A stretch of DNA of 10,634 bases from Candidatus Kuenenia stuttgartensis (GCA_945874095.1 CAMCFM010000107.1:1-10634), one strand, 5' to 3'; counted from the first letter of the stretch, positions 1 to 6,378 are shown. Numbers and translations: made by a program. Notes: generated by a model not told the origin, from the sequence alone.

Positions 1-411
1 ATTTGGGCTTATGGCAGAACCGATGGTATATCCCAATAAAGTGTTCAGGCGGGTGAAATTCTGAGTGCCGGTCTCCCAGACCATCCCACCTGATGTTGTC
101 GCCCCGGTGAAATAACCGGAAGCCTTTGTACCATCTGAGCTGATGCTCAAAACCCTGCCCTGAGTTCCCAGAGCAAATATCCCAGTGCCCGTGGTGTATG
201 TAAAGGCTTCCTCATTTTGGCCCAGATTGGTGGTGGCTGCGACCACTCCGTTGTTGGATACGCCGAATCCAATCGATCCGGCATATGCGCCGGCGGAGAC
301 GTTGGAAACGCCTGTCGAGAAATATTCCACCTGCCCGGCGAAAGCCGATCCGACAGGTAGTTGCGCAATCAAACCGGTGAAGCAAATCAAAGCGAAACGT
401 CGAACCATCAT
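1..411 (-). CDS. Secreted HAF-repeat-like protein, N-terminal part (cut by left edge)
   Basis: An open frame of 137 codons runs from ATG at 411 off the left edge, with no stop. The first 25 residues form a clear Sec signal peptide: MMVRR, then a hydrophobic core, then an AFA cleavage site before GQVEYF. The mature part is rich in Gly, Ser, Thr and Asn and has diverged units of the kind 'GVSNNGVVAATT...EEAFTYTTGTGIFALGT' followed by 'SISSDGTKASGY...GGMVWETGTQNFTRL'. This matches the HAF-repeat style of extracellular proteins (dG..vvG.....AF.w....G...L), which probably form beta-propeller-like blades. GAGG seven bases upstream of ATG 411 supports the start; an adjacent ATG at 408 is an alternative. 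It is exported, but its function is unknown. The family call rests on repeat style, not on an alignment. Planctomycete and PEP-CTERM proteins of this type can be several hundred residues long, so most of the gene is probably outside the window. Confidence 0.75.
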   Translation of the reverse strand, partial: MMVRRFALICFTGLIAQLPVGSAFAGQVEYFSTGVSNVSAGAYAGSIGFGVSNNGVVAATTNLGQNEEAFTYTTGTGIFALGTQGRVLSISSDGTKASGYFTGATTSGGMVWETGTQNFTRLNTLLGYTIGSAISPN

Positions 412-595
412 GGCAAAACCTCAAAATATTCGGGGACGGAAACTGCAAAGCAAATCAATTTGGCTCGCAGTATTATCAATATCACTTATAAAAACTGATT
501 CTATCCTTAAAGTTTGTCGAACGCCAGATCATGATTGAAAATAGAATTTAACTTATGAAGATCAGTGGGATTCAAACAACATTGATGCATTAACG

Positions 596-1852
596 CTACG
601 CCGGTGTATCGGCATTCTCCAAGAGGCAGACTTCCACGTGGCCACCGAATCCAGCCACAATTTTTAGAATCGAATGAACGCTTCGGCGGATCGCGGCTGG
701 GCCAACAGGTTGCCCGGGCCGTTCAAAATCCATGTTACTATCGGGAGCAAAGGGGGGAAGAATGCCTCGTCTCATGGATTCACAGCAAATTGCCAGTTCG
801 ACTGCTCCGGCGGCACCCAGACAATGGCCGACTTGCGGTTTCGACGCCAGCATGTAAGCATGATCCGCCTGATTTTCAAGTGATCGCATCACGGCACCGG
901 CTTCAAGCGAGTCGTATCCTCGGGTGGCTGTGGCATGAAGGTGAACGGCGTCGATATGGATCTGGGAATTGTCCTGATCGACAACCTGTCGAATCACCCG
1001 GTGCATCACTTCCGATCTGTCATCGGGTTTGGTCGGGTGGAAAGCCTCCGCCCCAGCGGCCATTCTGTCGATACGGGCCAGGGCTGTTCTCCCGGATCGT
1101 CGAACATCCTCAGCACGCTCCAGAATGAAAATGGCTCCACCCTCGCCGATCAAGAAGCCGTTGCGATTAGCAGACCAGGGGCGAATCCAATGGTCCGGTG
1201 ATTCGCCCATAAATGCTGGACCAGCCAACGACTTCATGCGAGAAAAGGCCGCGTGAATCACGGGTTCAAGCGAGGCATCCGCCGCACCTGCAATGGCGAT
1301 ATCGCAACTACCAGTCTTTAATAAGCCGGCCGCGCTTCTGATGGCCGTGAGCCCTGTGGCACAAGCGGTGATCGGCGCCAGAATTGGCCCACCTGTGCCA
1401 TACCTTGAAGCGATAAACGATGCGCCGGCGGATGGTGCGGCTACGGCCCAGCCGAGTTTTTGAGCGGCAACATTCCGAGACATGGCTGACGGATTCTCTG
1501 CCCAACGGCTTTGCAGGCGAACAGCGCCCTTGGACAGACCGACCACGACTGCCACTCGATTCTGGTCCCACAGATTGGGGTTGATTTGAGCGTCAACCAG
1601 AGCTTCGTCGGCGGCGAACCCAAGGATGTTAAAAACCGGGTCGGGCCACAAGCGGTCGATCAGTCGGTTTGGGACAACCACGGGATAGCCAGCCCATGTC
1701 TGATTCCCATTCGGATGGGTTGGCCATGATCCGCAGACGGCGGCTTTTTCACCAGCGCACAGGCGAACAAAAGTGGAGCTGCATCCCCAGCCAAGACTTG
1801 TGACCAATCCGACACCAGAAATGACGACGGATGGGTGATTGGAATCCTGCAT
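596..1852 (-). CDS. Beta-ketoacyl-ACP synthase, FabF/KAS II-like, next to bioB
   Basis: A thiolase-fold ketoacyl synthase of 418 residues, close to the length of FabF (about 413). The full Cys-His-His set with the active-site Lys is visible: Cys164 in ITACATG, His306 in HLHATATRGYD, Lys338 and His343 in ASKPQVGHCLGAAGA. GFGG at about 401-404 is the usual C-terminal loop. The spacing of these residues closely matches FabF, so the enzyme should catalyse decarboxylative Claisen condensation of acyl and malonyl-ACP in the cytoplasm. Flanking motifs are diverged (HLHATAT instead of NAHGTST, GFGGHVE instead of GFGGTN), so it is probably not the housekeeping fatty-acid FabF. It starts 12 bases after the bioB stop with no good Shine-Dalgarno, which suggests translational coupling to bioB. 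A role in making the pimeloyl chain for biotin is possible, but polyketide or specialised lipid synthesis is also possible. No clear terminator was seen after the stop. Confidence 0.88.
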   Translation of the reverse strand: MQDSNHPSVVISGVGLVTSLGWGCSSTFVRLCAGEKAAVCGSWPTHPNGNQTWAGYPVVVPNRLIDRLWPDPVFNILGFAADEALVDAQINPNLWDQNRVAVVVGLSKGAVRLQSRWAENPSAMSRNVAAQKLGWAVAAPSAGASFIASRYGTGGPILAPITACATGLTAIRSAAGLLKTGSCDIAIAGAADASLEPVIHAAFSRMKSLAGPAFMGESPDHWIRPWSANRNGFLIGEGGAIFILERAEDVRRSGRTALARIDRMAAGAEAFHPTKPDDRSEVMHRVIRQVVDQDNSQIHIDAVHLHATATRGYDSLEAGAVMRSLENQADHAYMLASKPQVGHCLGAAGAVELAICCESMRRGILPPFAPDSNMDFERPGQPVGPAAIRRSVHSILKIVAGFGGHVEVCLLENADTPA

Positions 1853-1864
1853 CAGGCAGTCATT

Positions 1865-2917
1865 TTAATGGGCCTGACCCTGACCATCGCAGCAGCTTGC
1901 TCCCGCCGGATTGGAAGGGGAGGAACAAGATGAAGCCGTGGCTTGGGAGGAGACAGACGAGACGCGTGGAGTGAGTCCAAGCGTTGCGAGCATGGCGGAA
2001 TCGCGGTCGACCGAAGGGTTTGGAGTGGTCAACAGCTTGTCGCCTGCAAAGATCGAATTGGCACCCGCCAGAAAGCAGAGCGCCTGTTCCGATTCAGGCA
2101 TTTCCAGACGTCCTGCCGAAAGCCTAACCATCGCGTTTGGCATGATGATGCGGGCGGTTGCGATCATGCGCAACATGGACCATACACTGACCTTGGGCGA
2201 ACCCTCAAGCGGAGTTCCATCCACGGCGACCAGAGCATTGACTGGAACGCTTTCAGGAGGCTCAGGCAAGTTCGCCAGAGTGGTCAGCAGGTCAATCCGA
2301 TCCTCGTCCGTCTCGCCCAGGCCAAGAATGCCGCCACAGCAGACCGAAATACCGGCGTTACGCACGGCATCGAGCGTTTTCAGGCGGTCTTCGTAGGTTC
2401 TGGTGTGGATGACCTGATCGTAGTGGGCTGCGGATGTGTCGAGGTTATGGTTGTAGGCATAAAGTCCAGCCTCTTTCATGGCAACAGCCTGTTCCGGCGT
2501 GACCATGCCGAGCGTGCAACAGACCTCAAGTCCTTCCGAGTTCACGGTTCGGATCATCTCCAGGACCCGGTCGAACTGAGGGCCACTGCGCACTTCACGC
2601 CAGGCGGCTCCCATGCAGAAGCGGGTGGCTCCCGAGGCCTTGGCTTTCTGTGCCGCGGCAGTCACATCCTCAAGCTTCATCAGGCCTTGCGGATCAACAT
2701 TGGTGTTGTATCGGGCCGCTTGGGAGCAATAGGCACAGTCTTCAGGGCAACCACCCGTTTTGATGGAAAGCAGCACGCAGACTTGCACATCGGTTGGGTC
2801 GTGATGGGCTCGATGCACGGCATTGGCCCTTCCGATCAAGTCCAGAAGTGGCGAGTGGTAGATGCTGGCGATCTCGGCACGATCGATCCGGCTGGCAGTT
2901 CCGGTCAAAACATTCAT
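1865..2917 (-). CDS. bioB: Biotin synthase BioB (radical SAM)
   Basis: Biotin synthase inserts sulfur into dethiobiotin in the last step of biotin synthesis. The 350-residue protein shows the radical-SAM 4Fe-4S motif GGCPEDCAYCSQ (Cys57, Cys61, Cys64). It also has the ligands expected for the sacrificial 2Fe-2S cluster: Cys101 in RFCMGAAWR, Cys133 in LEVCCTLGM, Cys193 in ISVCCGGILGLGE and Arg265 in VRLSAGR. YNHNLDTS at 155-162 and the FAGDKLLTTPNP segment near 290-301 are typical BioB signatures. The C-terminus is odd: after about residue 318 it carries a Ser/Cys-rich tail with Cys331, Cys342 and Cys343 and ends GQGQAH. The start at 2917 agrees with the family; its ribosome site is weak (GAGA about 14 bases upstream). 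It lies 68 bases after a small membrane-peptide gene and 12 bases before a ketoacyl synthase, all on one strand. No BirA or BioR operator was recognised upstream. Confidence 0.97.
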   Translation of the reverse strand: MNVLTGTASRIDRAEIASIYHSPLLDLIGRANAVHRAHHDPTDVQVCVLLSIKTGGCPEDCAYCSQAARYNTNVDPQGLMKLEDVTAAAQKAKASGATRFCMGAAWREVRSGPQFDRVLEMIRTVNSEGLEVCCTLGMVTPEQAVAMKEAGLYAYNHNLDTSAAHYDQVIHTRTYEDRLKTLDAVRNAGISVCCGGILGLGETDEDRIDLLTTLANLPEPPESVPVNALVAVDGTPLEGSPKVSVWSMLRMIATARIIMPNAMVRLSAGRLEMPESEQALCFLAGANSIFAGDKLLTTPNPSVDRDSAMLATLGLTPRVSSVSSQATASSCSSPSNPAGASCCDGQGQAH

Positions 2918-2985
2918 GGCGTAAGGCTATCTCGCTTATGACTTTCCAGTGGGTGTTCGTGGCTCAATTCAGGGGCTTGCATGGA

Positions 2986-3165
2986 TCAACGGCGGGAGGC
3001 TTTGCAGGCACCCCAAAGGGCCCCGAATGTCAGAATGCCCCAGCCTGCGTATCCATAGAATGGCTTGCCAGGAGTTTTTTCTTCGGTACCGGCTTCTTGA
3101 GCCTGAGCGATGGTCGGGAGGCTGAGCAGGACCAAGGTCAGACAGGTGCGGGCGAATCGGTTCAT
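2986..3165 (-). CDS. Small exported or membrane protein, 59 aa
   Basis: This short frame begins MNRFARTCLTLVLLSLP and has a signal-peptide-like N-terminus (hydrophobic residues 8-20, then AQA). A charged linker with EEKTPGK follows, then a second hydrophobic segment at about residues 37-53 (GYAGWGILTFGALWG), ending CKASRR and a TGA stop. The layout suggests either a cleaved signal plus one membrane anchor with a basic cytoplasmic end, or a two-segment hairpin. The start is supported by AGAGGA five to six bases upstream. Its ATG also overlaps the TGA of the upstream HYExAFE gene as ATGA, a standard sign of translational coupling. No family was recognised and no function is claimed. Similar tiny signal-plus-anchor proteins are common and poorly annotated in planctomycetes. 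The main doubt is that it is short. Confidence 0.68.
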   Translation of the reverse strand: MNRFARTCLTLVLLSLPTIAQAQEAGTEEKTPGKPFYGYAGWGILTFGALWGACKASRR

Positions 3166-3740
3166 CGGGATCCTCTGACTTTTCTTCGGGGCGATAATCC
3201 CGCCATTTTCGGGGCGGCTGATTCAGACATGGGTAGCCATTCATTGAGCGGTCGGACTCTGGCCCTAAATGCCTCACGAGCCATGGCCACAGCTTTCCAG
3301 GCCATTCCACGGGATCGAAGATGGGCCACGTAATCGTCCAGTGCGACGGCCCAAAACCGGTAGACCAAGCCTCGGAACGGGAAGCCGGTATCGGAATTGG
3401 CTGGCAGTGGAAAATCCTGCGACTCTTCAGCATACACGAAAACCAGTGCCGCGACAAAGCCCGGCCCGAACATCTGTTGCCAGCGTACCAGGGCCGAGAG
3501 GTCGTCGGTGGTCACCCAGTTTTCCCAAGGTCTTCTACCGTAAGAGTCTTTGGCAAGTTTGCCTTTGACTTCGACGACGAGGTTTTTGCCCATTTTGGGA
3601 TAGACCAGAAAGTCAGGATTCTTCAGGGAGCCCTCGTCGCTCACCGCTCTCCGGCACTCATCCACAACAACACAGGGCACATTCAGATGGCGAATATTCG
3701 CCTCAAACGCAGCCTCATAGGGGTTCCATCGTCTGGCCAT
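3162..3740 (-). CDS. HYExAFE family protein, PD-(D/E)XK nuclease-like
   Basis: A 192-residue protein. The N-terminus carries NPYEAAFE (residues 6-13), a variant of the HYExAFE signature found mostly in planctomycetes, followed by VVVDECRR. Next is a textbook PD-(D/E)XK arrangement: Pro42-Asp43, a strand, then Glu57-x-Lys59 in VVEVKGK, with Glu28 as a possible extra acid on the first helix/strand. This fold is found in restriction-type and repair nucleases, but the substrate of this family is not known, so only a metal-dependent nuclease-like fold is inferred. A WENWVTTDDL segment and aromatic strands follow, and the C-terminus is basic. The open frame continues upstream to 4016, but the start at 3740 is chosen because GGAGGAG lies just before it and the signature begins immediately after. 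The stop overlaps the start of the small membrane protein (ATGA). It lies 67 bases downstream of the cysteine-cluster gene. Confidence 0.85.
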   Translation of the reverse strand: MARRWNPYEAAFEANIRHLNVPCVVVDECRRAVSDEGSLKNPDFLVYPKMGKNLVVEVKGKLAKDSYGRRPWENWVTTDDLSALVRWQQMFGPGFVAALVFVYAEESQDFPLPANSDTGFPFRGLVYRFWAVALDDYVAHLRSRGMAWKAVAMAREAFRARVRPLNEWLPMSESAAPKMAGLSPRRKVRGSR

Positions 3741-3747
3741 ATCTGGG

Positions 3748-3754
3748 CTCCTCC
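3748..3754 (-). promoter_or_regulatory. Strong Shine-Dalgarno fixing the HYExAFE start
   Basis: On the minus strand GGAGGAG lies six to nine bases before ATG 3740. It is the strongest ribosome site in the window and rules out the longer frame that begins at 4016 inside the upstream gene. Confidence 0.8.
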
Positions 3755-3807
3755 ATTCACCCAAATCCGATTGGAATGGTCGAATGGCCGTGGCGAAATA
3801 ATTTTTC

Positions 3808-4311
3808 TTATTTCTTGCGCCGGGCTGCTCGACGTTCCTCAAGGAACTGCTCACCGTAACTTTGGATCGAATCAGGCGTTTCAAACGATTGTTCAAAAAC
3901 CCAGGGCGTGTCGTATTCGCAGTCCTCCGACTTGTAGTCGCGACAGACCTGAGGTCTTGTATGGTAAATCCCGCACCGGTTGTCAGGCAAGAGATATTGG
4001 CAAATAGTCCAGACAACTAAATTCCAGCGAGTCAGAGACTTACCGTTTTTGGTCTCGGTTTCAGTGAAAATCACAGTCTGGCCATGTGCCAGATACCACC
4101 GGTATTCGTCGAAATCCGCCTTCGTTCGAGGGGTTTTGATCGGCACGGTAAAATATCGACAGCACTTGCCCACACAGTGGTTACAGGGAGAATCGTCAGG
4201 CGTGATCTCGTCGCGGTGGACCGCTCCGGGGGGCATCAGATCCGGACGCAGGATCGGCAATAGGATGTTTTTGATTGATCCCAAGGGAACTTCCGGTTTT
4301 TTTTTGGACAT
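3808..4311 (-). CDS. YkgJ-type cysteine cluster protein (CxxC...CC)
   Basis: A 167-residue protein with the eight-cysteine layout of the YkgJ/UPF0153 family, thought to chelate zinc or iron. The cysteines are Cys43, Cys46, Cys50 and Cys51 in SPCNHCVGKCCRYF, then Cys104 in WTICQYL, Cys113 in RCGIYHTRPQVC, Cys123 and Cys131. The CGIYHTRPQVCRDY signature is typical. Proteins of this family are cytoplasmic and of uncertain function; several have been linked only by context to Fe-S or metal enzymes. It is the first of the minus-strand genes leading to bioB, an Fe-S enzyme, so a metal-related role is tempting but unproven. The C-terminus is strongly basic (EERRAARRKK). The start codon is followed by a run of nine A (codons for KKK), a possible slippage site. 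GGAAAG lies rather far upstream, so the ribosome site is weak. Confidence 0.9.
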   Translation of the reverse strand: MSKKKPEVPLGSIKNILLPILRPDLMPPGAVHRDEITPDDSPCNHCVGKCCRYFTVPIKTPRTKADFDEYRWYLAHGQTVIFTETETKNGKSLTRWNLVVWTICQYLLPDNRCGIYHTRPQVCRDYKSEDCEYDTPWVFEQSFETPDSIQSYGEQFLEERRAARRKK

Positions 4312-4408
4312 CGGTCAGCCGGACTTTCCATTTGTGTTTAGACAATGCGATTCTGAAGTTTGACATAATGCGAAAAAAAACGGAATTCACCAAGACCATT
4401 CGTCCAGA

Positions 4409-4420
4409 ATCCAAAGCCTG
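4409..4420 (+). repeat. Left 12-bp direct repeat flanking the array
   Basis: ATCCAAAGCCTG occurs here, three bases before the first array copy. It recurs exactly at 5330-5341, beyond the array. Confidence 0.6.
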
Positions 4421-4423
4421 ATC

Positions 4424-4561
4424 AGCCACGGATGGACACGGGATGCCGCGGATAAGAACCTGGGAAAAAGTCTTCAAACCTGAAGGGATCTCGTTTTGTA
4501 ATGTGAGCTGAAGTTTAGCCTTTGTAAGGAGTTATGTTGAATCAAAGTGGTAGGAGGTATT
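4424..4561 (+). repeat. Degenerate partial copy of the 221-bp repeat
   Basis: It starts with an exact copy of the 32-base left arm (AGCCACGGATGGACACGGGA, then TGCCGCGGATAA; 4424-4455). It stays similar through ATCTCGTTTTGTAAT near 4488-4502, then loses similarity. The right arm is missing, so the next copy begins after 138 bases instead of 221. Confidence 0.85.
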
Positions 4562-4783
4562 AGCCACGGATGGACACGGGATGCCGCGGATAAAATCTTG
4601 CAAAAACGTAAAGAACCGTAAGCAATCTCGTTTTGTTATGTGAACCGTTCTGTTGTGCATTCATAAACTTGTGTCGATTCCAATTCTAAGGTTTTGGTGT
4701 TGGTTCTCCGTCTGAATCCTATCCGTTTAAGTCTGTGTCCATCCGTGGCTAATTTGGAAGTTTTTCGCTCACTCGTTAGATTC
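4562..4783 (+). repeat. Repeat unit 1 (222 bp; body 189 bp with inverted ends)
   Basis: The body runs 4562-4750. Its ends are inverted: the first 16 bases (AGCCACGGATGGACAC) are perfectly complementary to the last 16 (4735-4750). The next positions inward match imperfectly to about 30 bases per side. A 33-base spacer (AATTTGGAAGTTTTTCGCTC and more) leads to the next unit. Confidence 0.92.
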
Positions 4784-5004
4784 AGCCACGGATGGACACG
4801 GGATGCCGCGGATAAAATCTTGCAAAAACCTAAACATCTGTAAGCAATCTCGTTTTGTAATATGAACCGTTCTACCGTGCATACATAGATTTGTGTTGAT
4901 TCCAATTCCAAGATTTTGGTCTGGGTTTTCTATCTGAATCCTATCCGTGAAAGTCTGTGTAAATCCGTGGCTAATTTGGTAATTTTTCGCTCACACACTT
5001 TATC
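4784..5004 (+). repeat. Repeat unit 2 (221 bp; body 189 bp with inverted ends)
   Basis: The body runs 4784-4972. The left arm is identical to that of unit 1. The right arm (4943-4972) reads GTGTAAATCCGTGGCT where unit 1 has GTGTCCATCCGTGGCT, giving about 22 of 30 positions paired. The interior is nearly identical to unit 3. The spacer is 4973-5004. Confidence 0.92.
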
Positions 5005-5219
5005 AGCCACGGATGGACACGGGATGCCGCGGATAAAATCTTGGGAAAACCTAAACCTCTGTAAGCAATCTCGTTTTGTAATATGAACCGTTCTACCGTG
5101 CATACATAGATTTGTGTCGATTCCAATTCAAAGGATTTTGGTACTTGTTCTCCGTCTGAATCCTATCCGTGAAAGTCTGTGTAAATCCGTGGCTAATTTG
5201 GTAATTTTTCGCTCACTCG
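5005..5219 (+). repeat. Repeat unit 3 (body 190 bp plus truncated spacer)
   Basis: The body runs 5005-5194, with left arm 5005-5034 and right arm 5165-5194. The following spacer-like sequence AATTTGGTAATTTTTCGCTC continues to about 5219, where similarity to the other units ends. Confidence 0.92.
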
Positions 5220-5329
5220 CCATTTCGACCGATTTTTTGATTTCCAAAGTGCGTGACATCATCATACGTCTCATCTAAAGGCTGGATTGATTCGCGTATT
5301 ACTCAAAGATACTATCGTGATTTATGGGC

Positions 5330-5341
5330 ATCCAAAGCCTG
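5330..5341 (+). repeat. Right 12-bp direct repeat flanking the array
   Basis: Exact second copy of ATCCAAAGCCTG (first copy at 4409-4420). It lies about 110 bases past the last recognisable array sequence. Confidence 0.6.
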
Positions 5342-5359
5342 TCCTCCGCAGGTAATTCG

Positions 5360-5773
5360 TTAGCCGGGACTGGCAGTAGAGAACTGCTCAAGAGCGTAGG
5401 GATGATATCGAAAGAAAAGCTCTTCGCCAGCCTCAACAAATCGGTTCGTCACAAACCATCCGCATGAGGATCCATCATTCACCTTGTCCAGGTTCGCATC
5501 CGTTTCACTGTGATTCACCATGGCACTAAATCCAGATGGAATAACGAGAAATGGGCCGATACGAATTTTGTAGAGGTCGGCATAGGCGGTGCACTGGTCT
5601 GCGATCGAGCCGGGCTTTATGGCGATCCCCTGGATCATCAGACGCTCGCCTTCAGTCAATGAAATCGCAGCGAACAAACCAAGTCCGGCGCCGGCGATGG
5701 TCGATGGACCGATTTTGAAGCGTCTGTCGGTCTCTTCAAATAAGGCTGGTGGAATTTTAGACTCGTTGATCAT
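5360..5773 (-). CDS. SET domain-containing protein, 137 aa
   Basis: A compact SET-domain protein. The conserved pieces appear in order: GAGLGLFA at residues 28-35 (the S-adenosylmethionine-binding GxGxG-like turn), MVNHSETDAN at 85-94 (the NHS...N core motif) and EAGEELFFRY at 114-123 (AGEEL..Y, with Tyr123 as the likely catalytic tyrosine). SET enzymes transfer methyl groups from SAM to protein lysines; bacterial stand-alone SET proteins of this size mostly have unknown targets. The protein is cytoplasmic, with no signal or membrane segment. ATG 5773 is preferred because AAAAAGGA lies seven bases upstream. A GTG six codons earlier (5791), overlapping the upstream stop as GTGA, is the alternative. 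It is the second gene of an overlapping pair with the DUF6714-like gene, which may encode its substrate or partner. Confidence 0.85.
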   Translation of the reverse strand: MINESKIPPALFEETDRRFKIGPSTIAGAGLGLFAAISLTEGERLMIQGIAIKPGSIADQCTAYADLYKIRIGPFLVIPSGFSAMVNHSETDANLDKVNDGSSCGWFVTNRFVEAGEELFFRYHPYALEQFSTASPG

Positions 5774-5780
5774 GATCCAT

Positions 5781-5788
5781 TCCTTTTT
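5781..5788 (-). promoter_or_regulatory. Shine-Dalgarno that decides the SET gene start
   Basis: AAAAAGGA on the minus strand ends seven bases before ATG 5773. It also overlaps the stop codon of the upstream gene, so the two genes are probably translationally coupled. It favours ATG 5773 over GTG 5791. Confidence 0.6.
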
Positions 5789-6297
5789 CACTCTTCTGAG
5801 TCAGGCCCGAACTCGTGCCAGTAGGATGTGATGGCTTCGTCGGCGGCTACGGCATCGACAAACTCATCCTGTTCCGCCATGAAATCCAGGAAATGGTAAA
5901 CGGCTGTGGACTGGTCATGATCCAGCAGACGATATCGGGTCATGTCGTACTGGGTCAATAAGTCATTATCTTCAGATGGTTTAAGGCTGTAGATGGTGAA
6001 GTCGATCATGATCGAATCGCTGTGCTGATAATTGCGGATCGACCAGATGAGATACGCCGGCAGGTAGTATCTCCAGCTTTCAGGGTCGAGATGGCAGAGG
6101 GCCGAAGTGCATTCTTCAAGGCTGGCGTCGGGGACTTGATCCCAACTCGTTTCCTGGTCAAGCAATCGGGCTTTTTGCTGATCTTCTGCCGAACCATCAC
6201 TGTCTATGATTTCGGCTTGATGCAGCGTGATCGAGCCTCGGGCCACGTTGGCAAACGCTTTTTGAATGGACTGGATGATCTCGACAGGAGAATCCAT
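5788..6297 (-). CDS. DUF6714-like protein of unknown function
   Basis: A 169-residue acidic, soluble protein with no signal peptide or membrane segment. Its most telling segment is DPESWRYYLPAYLIWSIRNY (residues 71-90), a pattern that resembles small uncharacterised proteins grouped as DUF6714. That assignment is from memory of the pattern and is not certain. A second aromatic/acidic part, YHFLDFMAEQDEFVDAVAADEA (134-155, written here in part), ends with TSYWHEFGP. The start at 6297 is supported by AAAGGAAAGG with AGG nine bases upstream. The stop overlaps a possible GTG start and the ribosome site of the downstream SET gene. The gene begins 48 bases after a strong terminator, so it probably has its own promoter within that gap or is served by readthrough; none was clearly identified. 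Confidence 0.7.
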   Translation of the reverse strand: MDSPVEIIQSIQKAFANVARGSITLHQAEIIDSDGSAEDQQKARLLDQETSWDQVPDASLEECTSALCHLDPESWRYYLPAYLIWSIRNYQHSDSIMIDFTIYSLKPSEDNDLLTQYDMTRYRLLDHDQSTAVYHFLDFMAEQDEFVDAVAADEAITSYWHEFGPDSEE

Positions 6298-6344
6298 GAA
6301 TTACGACCTTTCCTTTAAAATTCCATATCAAACCGGAACCATAG

Positions 6345-6378
6345 AAAAAAGGTCCGGGGCCGTTCAGACACCCGAACC
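6345..6378 (-). terminator. Rho-independent terminator after the PhoPQ-related hydrolase gene
   Basis: Read on the minus strand: GGTTCGGG (6371-6378), a 12-base loop, CCCGGACC (6351-6358), then six T (6345-6350). The eight-base stem pairs fully with one G-U. It lies about 50 bases past the stop at 6428 and before the DUF6714-like start. A second small hairpin (GATTCTG/CAGAATC, about 6400-6418) precedes it. Confidence 0.8.

Larger units (their letters stand above)
4312..5359. other. Non-coding region with tandem repeat array
   Basis: There is no credible gene here. The left 110 bases are AT-rich and probably contain the promoter of the gene starting at 4311, though no convincing hexamer pair was found. 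Bases 4424-5219 are filled by the 221-bp repeat array. Bases 5220-5329 are AT-rich with nothing recognised. The short frames in this stretch are made of the repeats themselves. Confidence 0.8.

Noticed and set aside
604..1128. Plus-strand open frame opposite the ketoacyl synthase
   Set aside because: It is antisense to conserved catalytic motifs; the composition is a shadow of the real gene.
1943..2941. Long plus-strand open frame (332 codons) opposite bioB
   Set aside because: It is fully antisense to an unmistakable bioB, its translation shows no family pattern, and it has no ribosome site.
3741..4016. Upstream extension of the HYExAFE frame to ATG 4016
   Set aside because: It overlaps the cysteine-cluster gene for about 200 bases in another frame. 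The strong GGAGGAG site and the family signature mark 3740.
4636..4911. Minus-strand frame of 91 codons with internally repeated peptide
   Set aside because: It lies entirely in the repeat array; the peptide repeat is just the DNA repeat translated, and the frame is not kept across all units.
4424..5219. CRISPR array
   Set aside because: The period is about 221 bases with conserved interiors and inverted ends; there are no short repeats with unique spacers and no cas genes.
5330..5359. Terminator after the SET gene
   Set aside because: Only a four-base stem (CCTG/CAGG) is visible and no T-run follows it.
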